Shown here: positions 35,988-45,568 of the stretch, piece by piece
How the letters are laid out: every line of letters starts with the position of its first letter
Position numbering within the stretch: position 1 is the stretch's first letter
Assembly (NCBI GenBank): GCA_945862145.1
Contig: CAMAXE010000019.1
Span: forward strand, 1-64,000
DNA: 64,000 bases
Origin: Klebsiella pneumoniae
GTDB lineage: Bacteria > Pseudomonadota > Gammaproteobacteria > Pseudomonadales > UBA5518
Direction of reading: 5' to 3'
The notes under the pieces: model-generated
Database searches by the model: none
Seen by the model: the letters and a program-made list of their open reading frames with translations, nothing else
Told to the model about the DNA's origin: nothing
Translations under genes and position numbers: made by a program

Positions 35988-36518
35988 ATGAAAGGTATGG
36001 TCTTCACCGAATTCCTCTACATGGTCGCCGACCGGTTCAGCGAGAACATGGTCGATGACATCATCGAGGACTCGGACCTGCCCTCCGGAGGCGCGTACAC
36101 CTCCGTCGGCCTCTACGACCACGCAGAAATCGTGACGCTGGTGGGTGCGCTGTCCCGCCGCACGGGCGCCCCGGTGCCCGACCTCGTCAAGGCCTTCGGT
36201 CACCATCTTTTCGGCCGGCTCCAGACGATGCATCCGGAATTCGTCTCCGGCATCGATGACGCGCTCGACTTTCTGGAGAGCGTCGACAAGGTGATCCATG
36301 TCGAGGTCATGAAACTCTATCCGGACGCCATGCTCCCGCGCTTTGATACCTCGCGCGAGGGCAAGCGCCTGCAGATGATCTACCGCTCGCCCCGGGGCAT
36401 GGAGGATCTCGCCCAAGGCCTGATCGAGGGCTGCGCGGAACATTTCTCCCAGGTACTGCGCGTGGAGCGTCACCAACGCCCCGACGGCAGCACCGAGTTC
36501 AACCTCGAGCGGCTGTAG
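35988..36518 (+). CDS. H-NOX heme nitric oxide/oxygen sensor
   Basis: This 176-residue protein matches bacterial H-NOX proteins, which bind heme and sense nitric oxide at very low levels. Visible are the start MKGMVFTEFLYMV, the likely proximal heme ligand H104 in DKVIHVEVMKLYPDA, the conserved Pro (P117) and the heme-propionate motif Y132-S134-R136 in IYRSPRG. Distal-pocket polar residues for oxygen binding are not obvious, which favours NO sensing. The downstream kinase gene starts inside its stop codon, and stand-alone H-NOX proteins commonly control such kinases. Confidence 0.93.
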   Translation: MKGMVFTEFLYMVADRFSENMVDDIIEDSDLPSGGAYTSVGLYDHAEIVTLVGALSRRTGAPVPDLVKAFGHHLFGRLQTMHPEFVSGIDDALDFLESVDKVIHVEVMKLYPDAMLPRFDTSREGKRLQMIYRSPRGMEDLAQGLIEGCAEHFSQVLRVERHQRPDGSTEFNLERL

Positions 36519-37429
36519 TGATAGCCGTGACCGACGACCAGATCTCGCGGCTCGAGCGCCGGCTCGCGCGGGAGCGGTCTGCGCGTGAACAGGCCGAGCG
36601 CCTGTTAGAGCAAAAAAGCCGCGAACTCTATCTCGCCAACCAGAACCTGCTGCTGGTGAAAGACGACCTCGAGCGTCAGGTGGGACTGCGTACCGCAGAG
36701 TTGCAGTCCCTGCTCGGCAGCACCACCAGCATGGCCCGTGCCCGCGGCGATTTCCTGGCCACCATGAGCCACGAGATCCGCACACCCCTTAACGGGCTGC
36801 TGGGGCTCTCGGAACTGCTGTCCCTCACCACGCTCGATGACGAACAGTCGCAGTACGTCAAGGCACTGCGCATCAGCGCCACCTCGTTGCGACAACTCCT
36901 GGACAACGTGCTGGATATTTCCAAGCTCGAGGCCGACCGCCTGGAGCTGGAATCACGCGATGTGGATCTGGAGCAGGAAATCGAAGCCGTAGCCCAGATC
37001 TACCGGCCCCTGATCGAGGCGCGAGGGCTGCGCTTTGTGCTTGATCTCGACATGGCGGCCGGGCGCATGGTCAAAGCCGACAGTCTGCGACTGCGGCAGA
37101 TTCTCTCGAACCTGTTGTCAAACGCGATCAAGTTCACCGCCCATGGCGAGATTGCACTCGCGTGCAGGACATCGCTGGTCGAGGGCCGGGTAGAGGCTTT
37201 CATCACGGTGAGGGACACCGGTATCGGCATCCCCACGGACAAGCTCGACACACTGTTCCAGAGCTTTGCGCAGGCGGATGTGTCCACGTCCCGTCGCTAT
37301 GGCGGCACGGGGCTTGGGCTCGCGATCTGCCGCCATCTCGTCGAGGCCATGCACGGCAATATCAGGGTGGATTCCGAGCCCGGCGAGGGCGCTACCTTCG
37401 AGCTGCGACTGCACTTCACGCCGACCTGA
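36518..37429 (+). CDS. Soluble histidine kinase paired with H-NOX
   Basis: This 303-residue kinase has an N-terminal coiled coil (about 8-75), HisKA with H85 in [14 protein letters not shown], and HATPase with VRDTGIGIP and [13 protein letters not shown]. There is no PAS, membrane or receiver domain. It starts at a GTG whose first base is the last base of the H-NOX stop codon, so the two are coupled. By analogy with HnoK kinases it is probably inhibited when the H-NOX binds NO. Its phosphate acceptor may be the receiver domain of the REC-PAS kinase or of the hybrid kinase upstream. Confidence 0.9.
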   Translation: MIAVTDDQISRLERRLARERSAREQAERLLEQKSRELYLANQNLLLVKDDLERQVGLRTAELQSLLGSTTSMARARGDFLATMSHEIRTPLNGLLGLSELLSLTTLDDEQSQYVKALRISATSLRQLLDNVLDISKLEADRLELESRDVDLEQEIEAVAQIYRPLIEARGLRFVLDLDMAAGRMVKADSLRLRQILSNLLSNAIKFTAHGEIALACRTSLVEGRVEAFITVRDTGIGIPTDKLDTLFQSFAQADVSTSRRYGGTGLGLAICRHLVEAMHGNIRVDSEPGEGATFELRLHFTPT

Positions 37430-37599
37430 GATCACCCAACTCGAGCTCTTCGCGCAACCCTGACAGCTTATGTGCGACCCAGCCGGGGTCGTGATCGGCA
37501 CCCAGCCACTGCGGAGCCGGTGCGGGAATTTCCCCGCTGCCCAAAGGCAGGCCTTTCCAGTACTATCCCGCGTTGAAAATAAAGCCGGGTTCGTAACCA

Positions 37600-38412
37600 G
37601 TGAGCGCCGACAACGTCGTCGAGATCGATCGATTGTCTTTTGGCTACAACAGTGGCCGGCAGGTGCTCGCCGACATCAACATGCGCATCCCCCGGGGCAA
37701 GGTCGTGGCCATCATGGGCCAGAGCGGCTGCGGCAAGACCACCTTGCTGCGCATGATGGGCGGGGCACTGCGCCCGAACTCAGGCGATGTGCGGGTATTC
37801 GGCGAGAGCCTGGTTCGCAAGAAGCAGGACGAGATCTACCGCCTGCGCCGGCGCATGAGCATGTTGTTCCAGTTCGGTGCGTTGTTCACCGACATGTCCA
37901 CCTTCGAGAATGTCGCCTTCCCGATGCGCGAGCACACCCGACTCGATGAGTCGATGATCCGTGATCTGGTGTTGATGAAGCTGCATGCCGTGGGCCTGCG
38001 AGGAGCCTCGCACCTCATGCCTTCGGAACTCTCGGGCGGCATGGCACGGCGTGTGGCGCTCGCACGGGCGATTGCACTCGACCCGGAACTGGTGATGTAC
38101 GACGAGCCCTTTGCCGGGCTCGACCCGATCTCGCTCAGCGTGATCGGGCAGCTGATCCGGGCTCTGAACGACGCGCTCGGCGCCACCTCGATCATCGTGA
38201 CCCATGACGTGCAGGAATCGCTGAAGATCGTCGACTACATCTACTTCGTGGCCGATGGCCGCATCATCGCGCAGGGCACCGCCGACGAGGTCCGCTCCTC
38301 GCAGGTGCCCTATGTGCACCAGTTCGTATGGGGCGAGACCGACGGGCCGGTGCCGTTCCAGTACCCGGCACCCGACTACGCAAGCCACCTTGGCGCCGGG
38401 TCAAAGCCGTGA
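37600..38412 (+). CDS. mlaF: Phospholipid-transport ABC ATPase MlaF
   Basis: This 270-residue ATPase powers the Mla inner-membrane complex, which moves phospholipids between the outer and inner membranes. Walker A is GQSGCGKTT, the signature is LSGGMARR, Walker B is LVMYDEP and the H-loop is VTHD. The stretch FQFGALFTDMSTFENVAFP is characteristic of MlaF. It begins with GTG at 37600 and its stop overlaps the mlaE start. First gene of mlaFEDCB. Confidence 0.93.
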   Translation: MSADNVVEIDRLSFGYNSGRQVLADINMRIPRGKVVAIMGQSGCGKTTLLRMMGGALRPNSGDVRVFGESLVRKKQDEIYRLRRRMSMLFQFGALFTDMSTFENVAFPMREHTRLDESMIRDLVLMKLHAVGLRGASHLMPSELSGGMARRVALARAIALDPELVMYDEPFAGLDPISLSVIGQLIRALNDALGATSIIVTHDVQESLKIVDYIYFVADGRIIAQGTADEVRSSQVPYVHQFVWGETDGPVPFQYPAPDYASHLGAGSKP

Positions 38413-39203
38413 ATGCCCTGGCCCAACTGCTCCGCTCCATCGGCGCCAGAACGGTCGATGGCATCTGGCGACTCGGCTTTGCCACACGCTTTCTCATCGC
38501 GACACTGAGCCACACGCCCGCGGCCTTCCGCCGGCTGCACCTCACCATCCGCGAGGTCTACTTCTCCGGCGTACTCTCGCTCACCATCATCGTGGTCTCG
38601 GGCCTCTTCGTCGGGATGGTGCTCGGCTTGCAGGGCTACGACACGCTGGTGCGCTTCGGGGCGACCGAGGCACTGGGGGTGTTGGTGGCGCTGTCGCTGG
38701 TGCGCGAACTCGGCCCCGTCGTGGCCGCCCTGCTCTTTGCGAGCCGTGCTGGCAGCGCCATCACCGCCGAGATCGGCCTCATGAAGGCCACCGAGCAACT
38801 GGACGCCATGGACATGATGGCCATCGACCCGGTTGCCCGCGTGGTGGCGCCGCGGTTCTGGGGCGGTGTGCTCTCGATGCCGCTGCTCGCGGCCATGTTC
38901 TCGGCCACCGGCATCCTGGGGGGCTACCTGGTCGGCGTAGTGCTGATCGGCGTCGACTCCGGGCAGTTCTGGTCGCAGATGCAGAACTCGGTGAATTTTC
39001 GCGATGACATCGTGAACGGTATCATCAAGAGCGTGGTGTTCGGCGTGGCCATCACCTGGATCGCAGTTTTCGAGGGATACGAGGCGCCGCCCACGGCCGA
39101 GGGCGTCTCGCGGGCCACCACCCGCACGGTGGTCACCTCCGCGCTGGTGATACTGGCGCTTGATTTCATCCTCACGGCCTTCATGTTCCGGGGCATAGGG
39201 TAG
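38409..39203 (+). CDS. mlaE: Phospholipid-transport permease MlaE
   Basis: This ~264-residue inner-membrane protein has about five membrane segments and the MlaE landmarks GLFVGMVLGLQGYDTLVRFGA, VRELGPVVAALLFASRAGSAI and EIGLMKATEQLDAMDMMAIDP (conserved). The GTG at 38409 overlaps the mlaF stop (GTGA) and gives the usual family length; a frame from 38328 would overlap mlaF widely. The permease pairs with MlaF and with the MlaD ring. Confidence 0.92.
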   Translation: MNALAQLLRSIGARTVDGIWRLGFATRFLIATLSHTPAAFRRLHLTIREVYFSGVLSLTIIVVSGLFVGMVLGLQGYDTLVRFGATEALGVLVALSLVRELGPVVAALLFASRAGSAITAEIGLMKATEQLDAMDMMAIDPVARVVAPRFWGGVLSMPLLAAMFSATGILGGYLVGVVLIGVDSGQFWSQMQNSVNFRDDIVNGIIKSVVFGVAITWIAVFEGYEAPPTAEGVSRATTRTVVTSALVILALDFILTAFMFRGIG

Positions 39204-39206
39204 GCA

Positions 39207-39677
39207 ATGAAACGCACGACAATCGATTTGTGGGTGGGCATCTTCGTGGCGCTGGGTGGCGCGGCGCTGGTATTCCTGTCGTTCCAGGTGGCCACGCAGA
39301 GCACCTTCTCGCGCAACTCGACCTATACGGTGAGTGCGCGCTTCGACGATCTGGGCGGCCTCAAGGTGCAGGCGCCGGTAAAAAGTGCCGGCGTCCTCGT
39401 AGGGCGCGTCACCGGAATCCGTTTCGTGAACGACGACTTCGAGGCAGAGGCGACGCTCGCCATCGACAAGCGCTACAGCTTCCCGACGGATTCATCGGCC
39501 AAGATCCTCACCTCGGGGCTACTGGGAGACCAGTACGTGGGGCTCGCCCCCGGCGCGGAGGAGGAGACCCTCGCCGATGGCGGCACGGTGGAGTTCACCC
39601 AGGGCGCGATCGTGCTGGAGAAGCTGATCGGGCAGTTCCTCTACGGCAAGGCTGCCGGCGAGGGCGAGAGCAAATAG
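39207..39677 (+). CDS. mlaD: MCE-domain protein MlaD
   Basis: This 156-residue protein has one N-terminal membrane segment (LWVGIFVALGGAALVFLSF) and a single MCE domain (about 38-120, including FDDLGGLKVQAPVKSAGV and ILTSGLLGDQYVGL). MlaD forms a hexameric ring in the periplasm that guides lipids between MlaC and the MlaE permease. It begins 3 nt after mlaE. Confidence 0.93.
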   Translation: MKRTTIDLWVGIFVALGGAALVFLSFQVATQSTFSRNSTYTVSARFDDLGGLKVQAPVKSAGVLVGRVTGIRFVNDDFEAEATLAIDKRYSFPTDSSAKILTSGLLGDQYVGLAPGAEEETLADGGTVEFTQGAIVLEKLIGQFLYGKAAGEGESK

Positions 39678-39725
39678 CAAATAGCGAACAAAACAGACGC
39701 GCAGACACTGAGCGGAGACGGCACG

Positions 39726-40331
39726 ATGATACGTATGGTGGCTTGGATACTGACTGCGCTGCTGGCTCTGCCGGCGTTCGCACAACCCGAGGGTCCGGGC
39801 AAACTGGTCGAGCGCGTGAGCCTCGACACGCTGACAACCCTGCAGACCGCAGACGGCCCCAAAGGCAAAAAAGCCGTCATGGCTCTGGTGGAGGAGAAAG
39901 TGCTGCCGCACTTCGACTTCGCCCGCATGACCACCCTGGCCACCGGCGTGGGCTGGCGCAGCGCCACCCCCGCGCAACAGGGCCTGCTGATCGACCAGTT
40001 CCGTACCCTGCTGGTGCGCACCTACTCCACCGCACTCACCCGCTACACCAACCAGACGCTGGCCTTCCAGCCCGAACGCCTGTCTCCGGACGGTGCCAAG
40101 GCGGTGGTGCGCTCCTTGCTAAAACAACCCGGCGCGCCCGAACTCACCATCGACTACAAGATGGCCAGCACGCCCGGCGGCTGGAAAATCTACGACGTGG
40201 CGATCGAGGGTGTGAGCCTCGTCACCACTTACCGTGACAGCTTCGCCGAGGAAGTACGCACCCGCGGCATCGATGGCCTGGTCAAGATGCTCACGGACAA
40301 GAACACCCAACTCGCCACGCAGGACACCTGA
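39726..40331 (+). CDS. mlaC: Periplasmic phospholipid shuttle MlaC
   Basis: This 201-residue protein has a signal peptide (AWILTALLALPAFAQ) and the MlaC family pattern, including KVLPHFDFARMTTLATG, YSTALTRYTNQTLAF and STPGGWKIYDVAIEGVSL. It carries phospholipid between the outer-membrane MlaA complex and MlaFEDB; no mlaA gene is in the window. It lies 48 bp after mlaD. Confidence 0.92.
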   Translation: MIRMVAWILTALLALPAFAQPEGPGKLVERVSLDTLTTLQTADGPKGKKAVMALVEEKVLPHFDFARMTTLATGVGWRSATPAQQGLLIDQFRTLLVRTYSTALTRYTNQTLAFQPERLSPDGAKAVVRSLLKQPGAPELTIDYKMASTPGGWKIYDVAIEGVSLVTTYRDSFAEEVRTRGIDGLVKMLTDKNTQLATQDT

Positions 40332-40332
40332 G

Positions 40333-40605
40333 ATGCGCCGCGACGGGAACCGCGTGCTGCTCGAAGGCGCCGTGACCATGGACACGGTGCCGGGCCTCAT
40401 GACGGCGGCGCTGGCTGCCGTGCGCGATGGCGCTGACACGCTGGACTTCGCGGCCACCACACTCATTGATTCCGCAGCCATCGCTTTCGCACTGGAGTTG
40501 CGTCGTGCCAGCAATGGCACGCTGACTCTCAGCAACCTGCCGCCCACCGCACTGAACCTCGCGCGCCTGTATTCCGTGGCCGATCAGCTGGGCCTGCCCG
40601 CCTGA
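40333..40605 (+). CDS. mlaB: STAS-domain protein MlaB
   Basis: This 90-residue single STAS-domain protein has the expected core (LDFAATTLIDSAAIAFALEL, with D and S near the usual regulatory site) and ends SVADQLGLPA. MlaB binds MlaF and is needed for complex stability. The start at 40333 lies 1 nt after the mlaC stop. It closes the mlaFEDCB operon; no BolA-like or murA gene follows as in enteric bacteria. Confidence 0.85.
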   Translation: MRRDGNRVLLEGAVTMDTVPGLMTAALAAVRDGADTLDFAATTLIDSAAIAFALELRRASNGTLTLSNLPPTALNLARLYSVADQLGLPA

Positions 40606-40918
40606 CTCCCGCAGCAGGCAAGTCCCCGCAGGAACGCCCGCAGCACGGGCTGCCTCATAGGGCGTCGTGGATCTCGACCTCGAGTCCGCTGATCCGCTGA
40701 TACAGCCACGCATCACCCAGCAGCGGCCACCATTCATAAGCCGGTTGCGCGGCTCGGCGCACGGGGGCTGGCGGTCGGCGGTGTAGGGAGATTCGACGGA
40801 ATCCTCCTGATCGGCGTGCTGGCGGTGTTGCTGGTGTGAACGCGCTCGGGCGTCGCCAGCGCGAGGAACAGACCCCGCTTCGGCTACACTCGCAGCGCCT
40901 TTACTCAGGGGAAGCCAG
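40606..40918. other. Gap after the mla operon, possible gene remnants
   Basis: No convincing gene fits here. On the minus strand a frame ending near 40656 reads AAQPAYEWWPLLGDAWLYQR, which looks protein-like but has no start. On the plus strand a frame near 40772-40840 ends in a hydrophobic stretch FDGILLIGVLAVLLV, also without a start codon after its preceding stop. Both may be worn fragments. The region before the next ATG holds a weak ribosome site (GGGGAAGCC). Confidence 0.35.
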
Positions 40919-42817
40919 ATGGCCACGCACACCAGACCCGTCCTGCTGCTCGGGGCCGCATTGGCGCTGGCGGCCTGCGGATCACGCGAGCCCGCAGCGG
41001 ACAAGGGAAATGCGGATACCGTGACGCCGAGCGTCGCCGCACCGACGGCCCCGACCACGGCGCCAGCCCCCCCTCGCGCACTGCTCTTCGGCGACCTGCA
41101 CATTCACACCAGCCTCTCGGCCGATGCCTTCAGCACTGGCGCCCGCGCCCTGCCAGATGACGCCTACCGCTACGCCAAGGGCGAGGAAATCATGCACGGC
41201 GCGGGGTACCCCATGCGCCTGAAGCGCGCGCTGGATTTCGCCGCAGTCACCGAGCACTCGGAGTATCTCGGCTCGATGCGCGAACTCCTGAACCCCGGCA
41301 GCGCGCTCTCGCAGTTGCCCATCGCCGCGCTCTTCGCCAGTAATGACCCGGCGGATGCCTTCAAGGCCCTGATGGCAATCGCCGAGGATGCCGCCAAACA
41401 CGGCGAACTCGAACGCATGCTCGACCTTCCCGAGGTGAGCAGCGCCGCCTGGAAGCAGGTGATCGACGCCGCCGAGCGCCATAACGAGCCCGGGCAGTTC
41501 AGCACCCTGATCGGCTACGAATGGACCAGCACGCCCGAGGAGATCAACCTGCACCGCAACGTGATTTTCCGCAGCTCCCTGGTGCCCGCGCTGCCGTTCT
41601 CGCGACTCGACTCCGAGAAACCCGAGGACCTCTGGGCCTTCCTCGATGCGCAGCGCGCCAAAGGCGTCGAGGGCATGGCCATCCCCCACAACTCCAACGC
41701 CAGCGACGGCCGCATGTGGGCACGCACCACCTCGGAAGGCAAGCCGGTGGACGCCGCCTGGGCGCGCACCCGGCTGCTGAACGAACCGGTGGTCGAGATG
41801 GTGCAGATCAAGGGCCAGTCCGAAGCGCACCCGCTGCTTTCGGCGGACGACGAGTTCGCGGACTTCGAGCTGTGGAATGCGCGCATGTCGGGCAAGGCCA
41901 TGCCGCCGCCCTCGCAGCCCGCGGGCAGCTACGTGCGCGACGCTCTGAAAACCGGGCTCTCGCTGGGCGCATCGATCGGCGTGAACCCGTACCGCTTCGC
42001 GATGATCGGCTCCTCGGATTCGCACAACGCGAATTCACCGGTGGAAGAAGACAACTACCAAGGCAAGCTCGCGCGCCTCGATGGCACACCGCAGCAGCGC
42101 CTCGAACGGCTGGCACGCAACGCGCCGGCCGTGGCAGCGGGCGTGGGCACTGCCTACAGCGCCGCGGGGCTGGCTGCCGTGTGGGCCGAGGAAAACCGGC
42201 GCGAATCCATCTACGACGCGCTGCGTCGCCGCGAGACCTACGCCACCTCGGGCACGCGCATCGCGCTGCGTGTCTTTGCCGGCTGGGAGTTCTCGCCCTC
42301 GCTCACCGAGGAGCCGGATTTCGTGGCACTCGCCTATGCCGGCGGCGTGCCGATGGGCGGTGATCTGGCCGCGCCACCGGCGGGCTCACGCGCGCCACGC
42401 ATCGCAATCTCCGCGAGCCGCGACCCGCAAGGCGCCAACCTCGATCGGGTGCAGGTGGTAAAAGGCTGGCTAGACGCCAACGGCGACACCCACGAATCCA
42501 TCCACGACGTGGCGTGGTCAGACGGGCGCGAGACAGACGCTGCCAGTGGCAAGTTACCCGCCGTCGGATCGACCGTGGATGTGGCAAATGCCAGCTACCG
42601 CAACGACATCGGTGCCGCCGAACTGCATGCGGTCTGGGAAGACGGCGGCTTCGATCCGGCGCAGCCCGCCTTCTGGTACGTGCGCGTGCTGGAAATTCCC
42701 ACGCCGCGCTGGTCCACCTACGACGCCAAAACCCTCGGCGTGCCCGCACCCTCGCCCGCCACCATCCAGGAGCGCGCGTGGTCCTCGCCCATCTGGTACC
42801 AGCCGCCCGCCCCATGA
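40919..42817 (+). CDS. DUF3604 lipoprotein, PHP-like metal-dependent fold
   Basis: This 632-residue protein has a lipobox (GAALALAAC) and so is a lipoprotein, probably periplasmic. The DUF3604 domain starts [17 protein letters not shown], whose HIHTS resembles the metal site of PHP phosphoesterases, and continues with [31 protein letters not shown] and [13 protein letters not shown], each with potential metal ligands. The activity is unknown. Its stop overlaps the selO start (ATGA). Confidence 0.85.
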   Translation: MATHTRPVLLLGAALALAACGSREPAADKGNADTVTPSVAAPTAPTTAPAPPRALLFGDLHIHTSLSADAFSTGARALPDDAYRYAKGEEIMHGAGYPMRLKRALDFAAVTEHSEYLGSMRELLNPGSALSQLPIAALFASNDPADAFKALMAIAEDAAKHGELERMLDLPEVSSAAWKQVIDAAERHNEPGQFSTLIGYEWTSTPEEINLHRNVIFRSSLVPALPFSRLDSEKPEDLWAFLDAQRAKGVEGMAIPHNSNASDGRMWARTTSEGKPVDAAWARTRLLNEPVVEMVQIKGQSEAHPLLSADDEFADFELWNARMSGKAMPPPSQPAGSYVRDALKTGLSLGASIGVNPYRFAMIGSSDSHNANSPVEEDNYQGKLARLDGTPQQRLERLARNAPAVAAGVGTAYSAAGLAAVWAEENRRESIYDALRRRETYATSGTRIALRVFAGWEFSPSLTEEPDFVALAYAGGVPMGGDLAAPPAGSRAPRIAISASRDPQGANLDRVQVVKGWLDANGDTHESIHDVAWSDGRETDAASGKLPAVGSTVDVANASYRNDIGAAELHAVWEDGGFDPAQPAFWYVRVLEIPTPRWSTYDAKTLGVPAPSPATIQERAWSSPIWYQPPAP

Positions 42818-44379
42818 ACACCCGCCTGCGCTTCGACAACCGCTTCGTCACCGAACTTCCCGGCGATCCGGAAGAAGGCCCGCGCATCCGTCAGGTGCGA
42901 GGCGCGCTATGGTCGCGTGTGACTCCCACCCCGGTGACCGCGCCGCGGCTCCTTGCGTGGTCACCGGAATGCGCCGCACTGGTAGGGCTGGAGGCAGGAG
43001 ACGCCGAGGCGCCGTGGTTCGCCGATGTATTCGGCGGTAACCGCCTGCTGCCGGGCATGCAGCCCTATGCCGCCAATTACGGCGGTCACCAGTTCGGCAA
43101 CTGGGCCGGCCAACTCGGCGACGGCCGCGCGATCCTGCTCGGTGAAACGGTGAACGCGCAGGGCGAGCGCTGGGAGCTGCAACTGAAGGGCGCCGGCCCC
43201 ACGCCCTATTCACGCAGCGCCGACGGCCGCGCCGTGCTGCGCTCCTCGCTGCGCGAGTTTCTCTGCAGCGAGGCGATGCATCACCTGGGAGTGCCCACCA
43301 CCCGCGCGCTCTCCCTGGTGGCCACCGGCGAAGGTGTGCTGCGCGACATGTTCTACGACGGCCGCGCGCGGCAGGAACGAGGCGCCATCGTCTGCCGCGT
43401 GGCGCCTTCGTTCATCCGCTTTGGTAACTTCGAACTGCCCGCCGCCCGCGGCGAGGTCGAACTGCTGCAACGCCTGGTCGACTTCACCATCGCGCGGGAC
43501 TTCCCCCAACTCGCAGCACTGCCGGAGAAAGCGCGGCGCATCGCGTGGTTCCGCGAGGTCTGCGAGCGCACCGCGGTGATGATCGCGCACTGGATGCGCG
43601 TGGGTTTCGTGCACGGCGTGATGAACACCGACAACCTCTCGATTCTCGGACTCACCATCGACTACGGCCCCTACGGCTGGATCGACGATTTCGACCCCGA
43701 CTGGACCCCGAACACCACCGACGCTGGCGGACGGCGTTACCGCTTCGGGCACCAGGCCCGGGTGGCGCACTGGAACCTCGCGCAACTGGCCAATGCGCTG
43801 CTGCCAGTCATGCAGGATGCCGCGCCGCTCGAAGAAGCCCTGCAGCATTTCGTGCAGTGCTTTTTTGCCGCTGAGCGTGGCAATACCGCCGCCAAGCTGG
43901 GGCTGCGCGCCTGCGAGAGCGCCGACGAATCTCTCATGCAGGCGCTTTACGAACTGCTGCATGCGGCCGAAACAGACATGACGATTTTCTTCCGCGCACT
44001 CGCCGGGCTCGACATCGACGCGCCCGCACTCGCGCCCTTCGAGGCGGCCTTCTACGATCCGGCAAAACGCGCCACCTCAGAAGCACCGTTACTCGCGTGG
44101 CTGCAGCGCTATGCCGCGCGTGTGCGCGATGACGCACTGGATCCGGCAGAACGTCGCACGCGGATGCAGGCCGCAAACCCCTGCTATGTGCCGCGCAACT
44201 ACCTCGCGCAGCAGGCCATCGACAGCGCCGAGGCCGGCGACACCAGCACGCTGCACGCACTGATGGAGGTGTTGCGCCACCCCTACACGGAGCAGCCAGG
44301 TCGCGAGGCCTTCGCCGCGCGCCGCCCGGAGTGGGCCCGCAACCGCGCGGGCTGTTCGATGCTCTCGTGCAGCTCCTGA
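42814..44379 (+). CDS. selO: Protein adenylyltransferase SelO
   Basis: This 521-residue protein belongs to the SelO (YdiU) pseudokinases that transfer AMP to Ser, Thr or Tyr in redox-related proteins. Recognisable stretches are [59 protein letters not shown] and [11 protein letters not shown]. It ends MLSCSS, with Cys at the place where eukaryotic SelO carries selenocysteine. The first ATG after the overlap gives normal length. It is coupled to DUF3604 upstream and followed 7 bp later by an MFS gene. Confidence 0.95.
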   Translation: MNTRLRFDNRFVTELPGDPEEGPRIRQVRGALWSRVTPTPVTAPRLLAWSPECAALVGLEAGDAEAPWFADVFGGNRLLPGMQPYAANYGGHQFGNWAGQLGDGRAILLGETVNAQGERWELQLKGAGPTPYSRSADGRAVLRSSLREFLCSEAMHHLGVPTTRALSLVATGEGVLRDMFYDGRARQERGAIVCRVAPSFIRFGNFELPAARGEVELLQRLVDFTIARDFPQLAALPEKARRIAWFREVCERTAVMIAHWMRVGFVHGVMNTDNLSILGLTIDYGPYGWIDDFDPDWTPNTTDAGGRRYRFGHQARVAHWNLAQLANALLPVMQDAAPLEEALQHFVQCFFAAERGNTAAKLGLRACESADESLMQALYELLHAAETDMTIFFRALAGLDIDAPALAPFEAAFYDPAKRATSEAPLLAWLQRYAARVRDDALDPAERRTRMQAANPCYVPRNYLAQQAIDSAEAGDTSTLHALMEVLRHPYTEQPGREAFAARRPEWARNRAGCSMLSCSS

Positions 44380-44386
44380 GGCGCGG

Positions 44387-45568
44387 ATGCCGCGGATCCC
44401 CTCGCTGCTGCTCAATCTGGCCCACGCGCTGGATCACCTGTTCCTGCTGATCTTCGCCACCGCGGTGGCGGCCATCGCGCATGATTTCGGCCTCGCGCGC
44501 TGGGAAGACCTGATGCCCTGCGCCACGGGCGCATTCGTGATGTTCGGACTGGGCTCGGTGCCGGCCGGGCGTCTCGGGGATCTCTGGGGCCGGCGTCGCA
44601 TGATGCTGGTGTTCTATTTCGGCATCGGCTTGAGTTCCTGCGCAGTGGCGCTCACGCGCACGCCACTGCAGATCACCGTGGCACTCGGGGTGCTGGGCGC
44701 CTTCTCGGCGATCTACCACCCCGTGGCGATACCGATGCTGCTGCGGGGCTCGCTGCGCCCCGGCGCGGTGATCGGCGTGAACGGTCTGGCCGGGAATCTC
44801 GGCATCGCGCTCGCGGCGCTGTCCACCGGACTGCTGGTGCAGCACGCCGGCTGGCGCGCGGCCTTCGTGGTGCCGGGGTTGGTGTCGATCGCGGCGGGCG
44901 TCGCCTTCGCGCTCACTGCGCCACCCGAACAGGCGGCCCCTGCCAGAGGCACGGGCGCCATCGGCGTGCACCTGCCCCCGGCGCTCGCGCGACGCACCTT
45001 CGGCGTGATGGTGGCAAGCGCCTCGATGGGCAGTCTGCTCTTCAACGTGACCACCAACGGCAACACCCAACTGCTCGCCGAGCGCTTCCGCGACATCGTC
45101 ACCGATCCCGGCACCCTCGGCATACTGCTCGCCCTGGTCTATTCCGTGGCCGCGTGCTCGCAGGTGGTGGTGGGGCGGCTGATCGATCGGGTACCCATGA
45201 AACCGCTGTTTCTCGGCATCGTGAGCACGCAGGTGCTGCTGTTTGCACTTGCCTCGCAGGCGAGCGGCTGGGGCTGGCTGCTGGCGGTGACGGCCTGCAT
45301 GGTCGCGGTCTTCGGTGCCATTCCCTTCAACGACGCGATGGTCGCCCGCTACATCGACGACTCCATGCGCTCGCGCGTGAGCGGGATGCGACTCGCGATT
45401 TCATTCAGCGTGGGCTCCGCGGCCGTCTGGGCACTAGGGCCGGTGGTGAAGAGCGGTGGCTTCGACCGGCTGCAACTGGGCCTTGCCGGCGTGGCGCTGA
45501 TCGCCACCGCCATCGTGGCGCTGCTGCCGGGCGAGGCGGACTTTGCCGAGGCAAGGCGCGCGGGCTAG
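44387..45568 (+). CDS. MFS transporter
   Basis: This 393-residue inner-membrane protein has about twelve membrane segments and a degenerate MFS loop-2/3 motif GRLGDLWGRRRMMLVF. Repeats such as GVNGLAGNLGIALAALSTGLL fit the major facilitator fold. The start used is the first in-frame codon 7 bp after selO. Substrate unknown. It converges with the Ldh-family gene, sharing 4 nt. Confidence 0.87.
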   Translation: MPRIPSLLLNLAHALDHLFLLIFATAVAAIAHDFGLARWEDLMPCATGAFVMFGLGSVPAGRLGDLWGRRRMMLVFYFGIGLSSCAVALTRTPLQITVALGVLGAFSAIYHPVAIPMLLRGSLRPGAVIGVNGLAGNLGIALAALSTGLLVQHAGWRAAFVVPGLVSIAAGVAFALTAPPEQAAPARGTGAIGVHLPPALARRTFGVMVASASMGSLLFNVTTNGNTQLLAERFRDIVTDPGTLGILLALVYSVAACSQVVVGRLIDRVPMKPLFLGIVSTQVLLFALASQASGWGWLLAVTACMVAVFGAIPFNDAMVARYIDDSMRSRVSGMRLAISFSVGSAAVWALGPVVKSGGFDRLQLGLAGVALIATAIVALLPGEADFAEARRAG

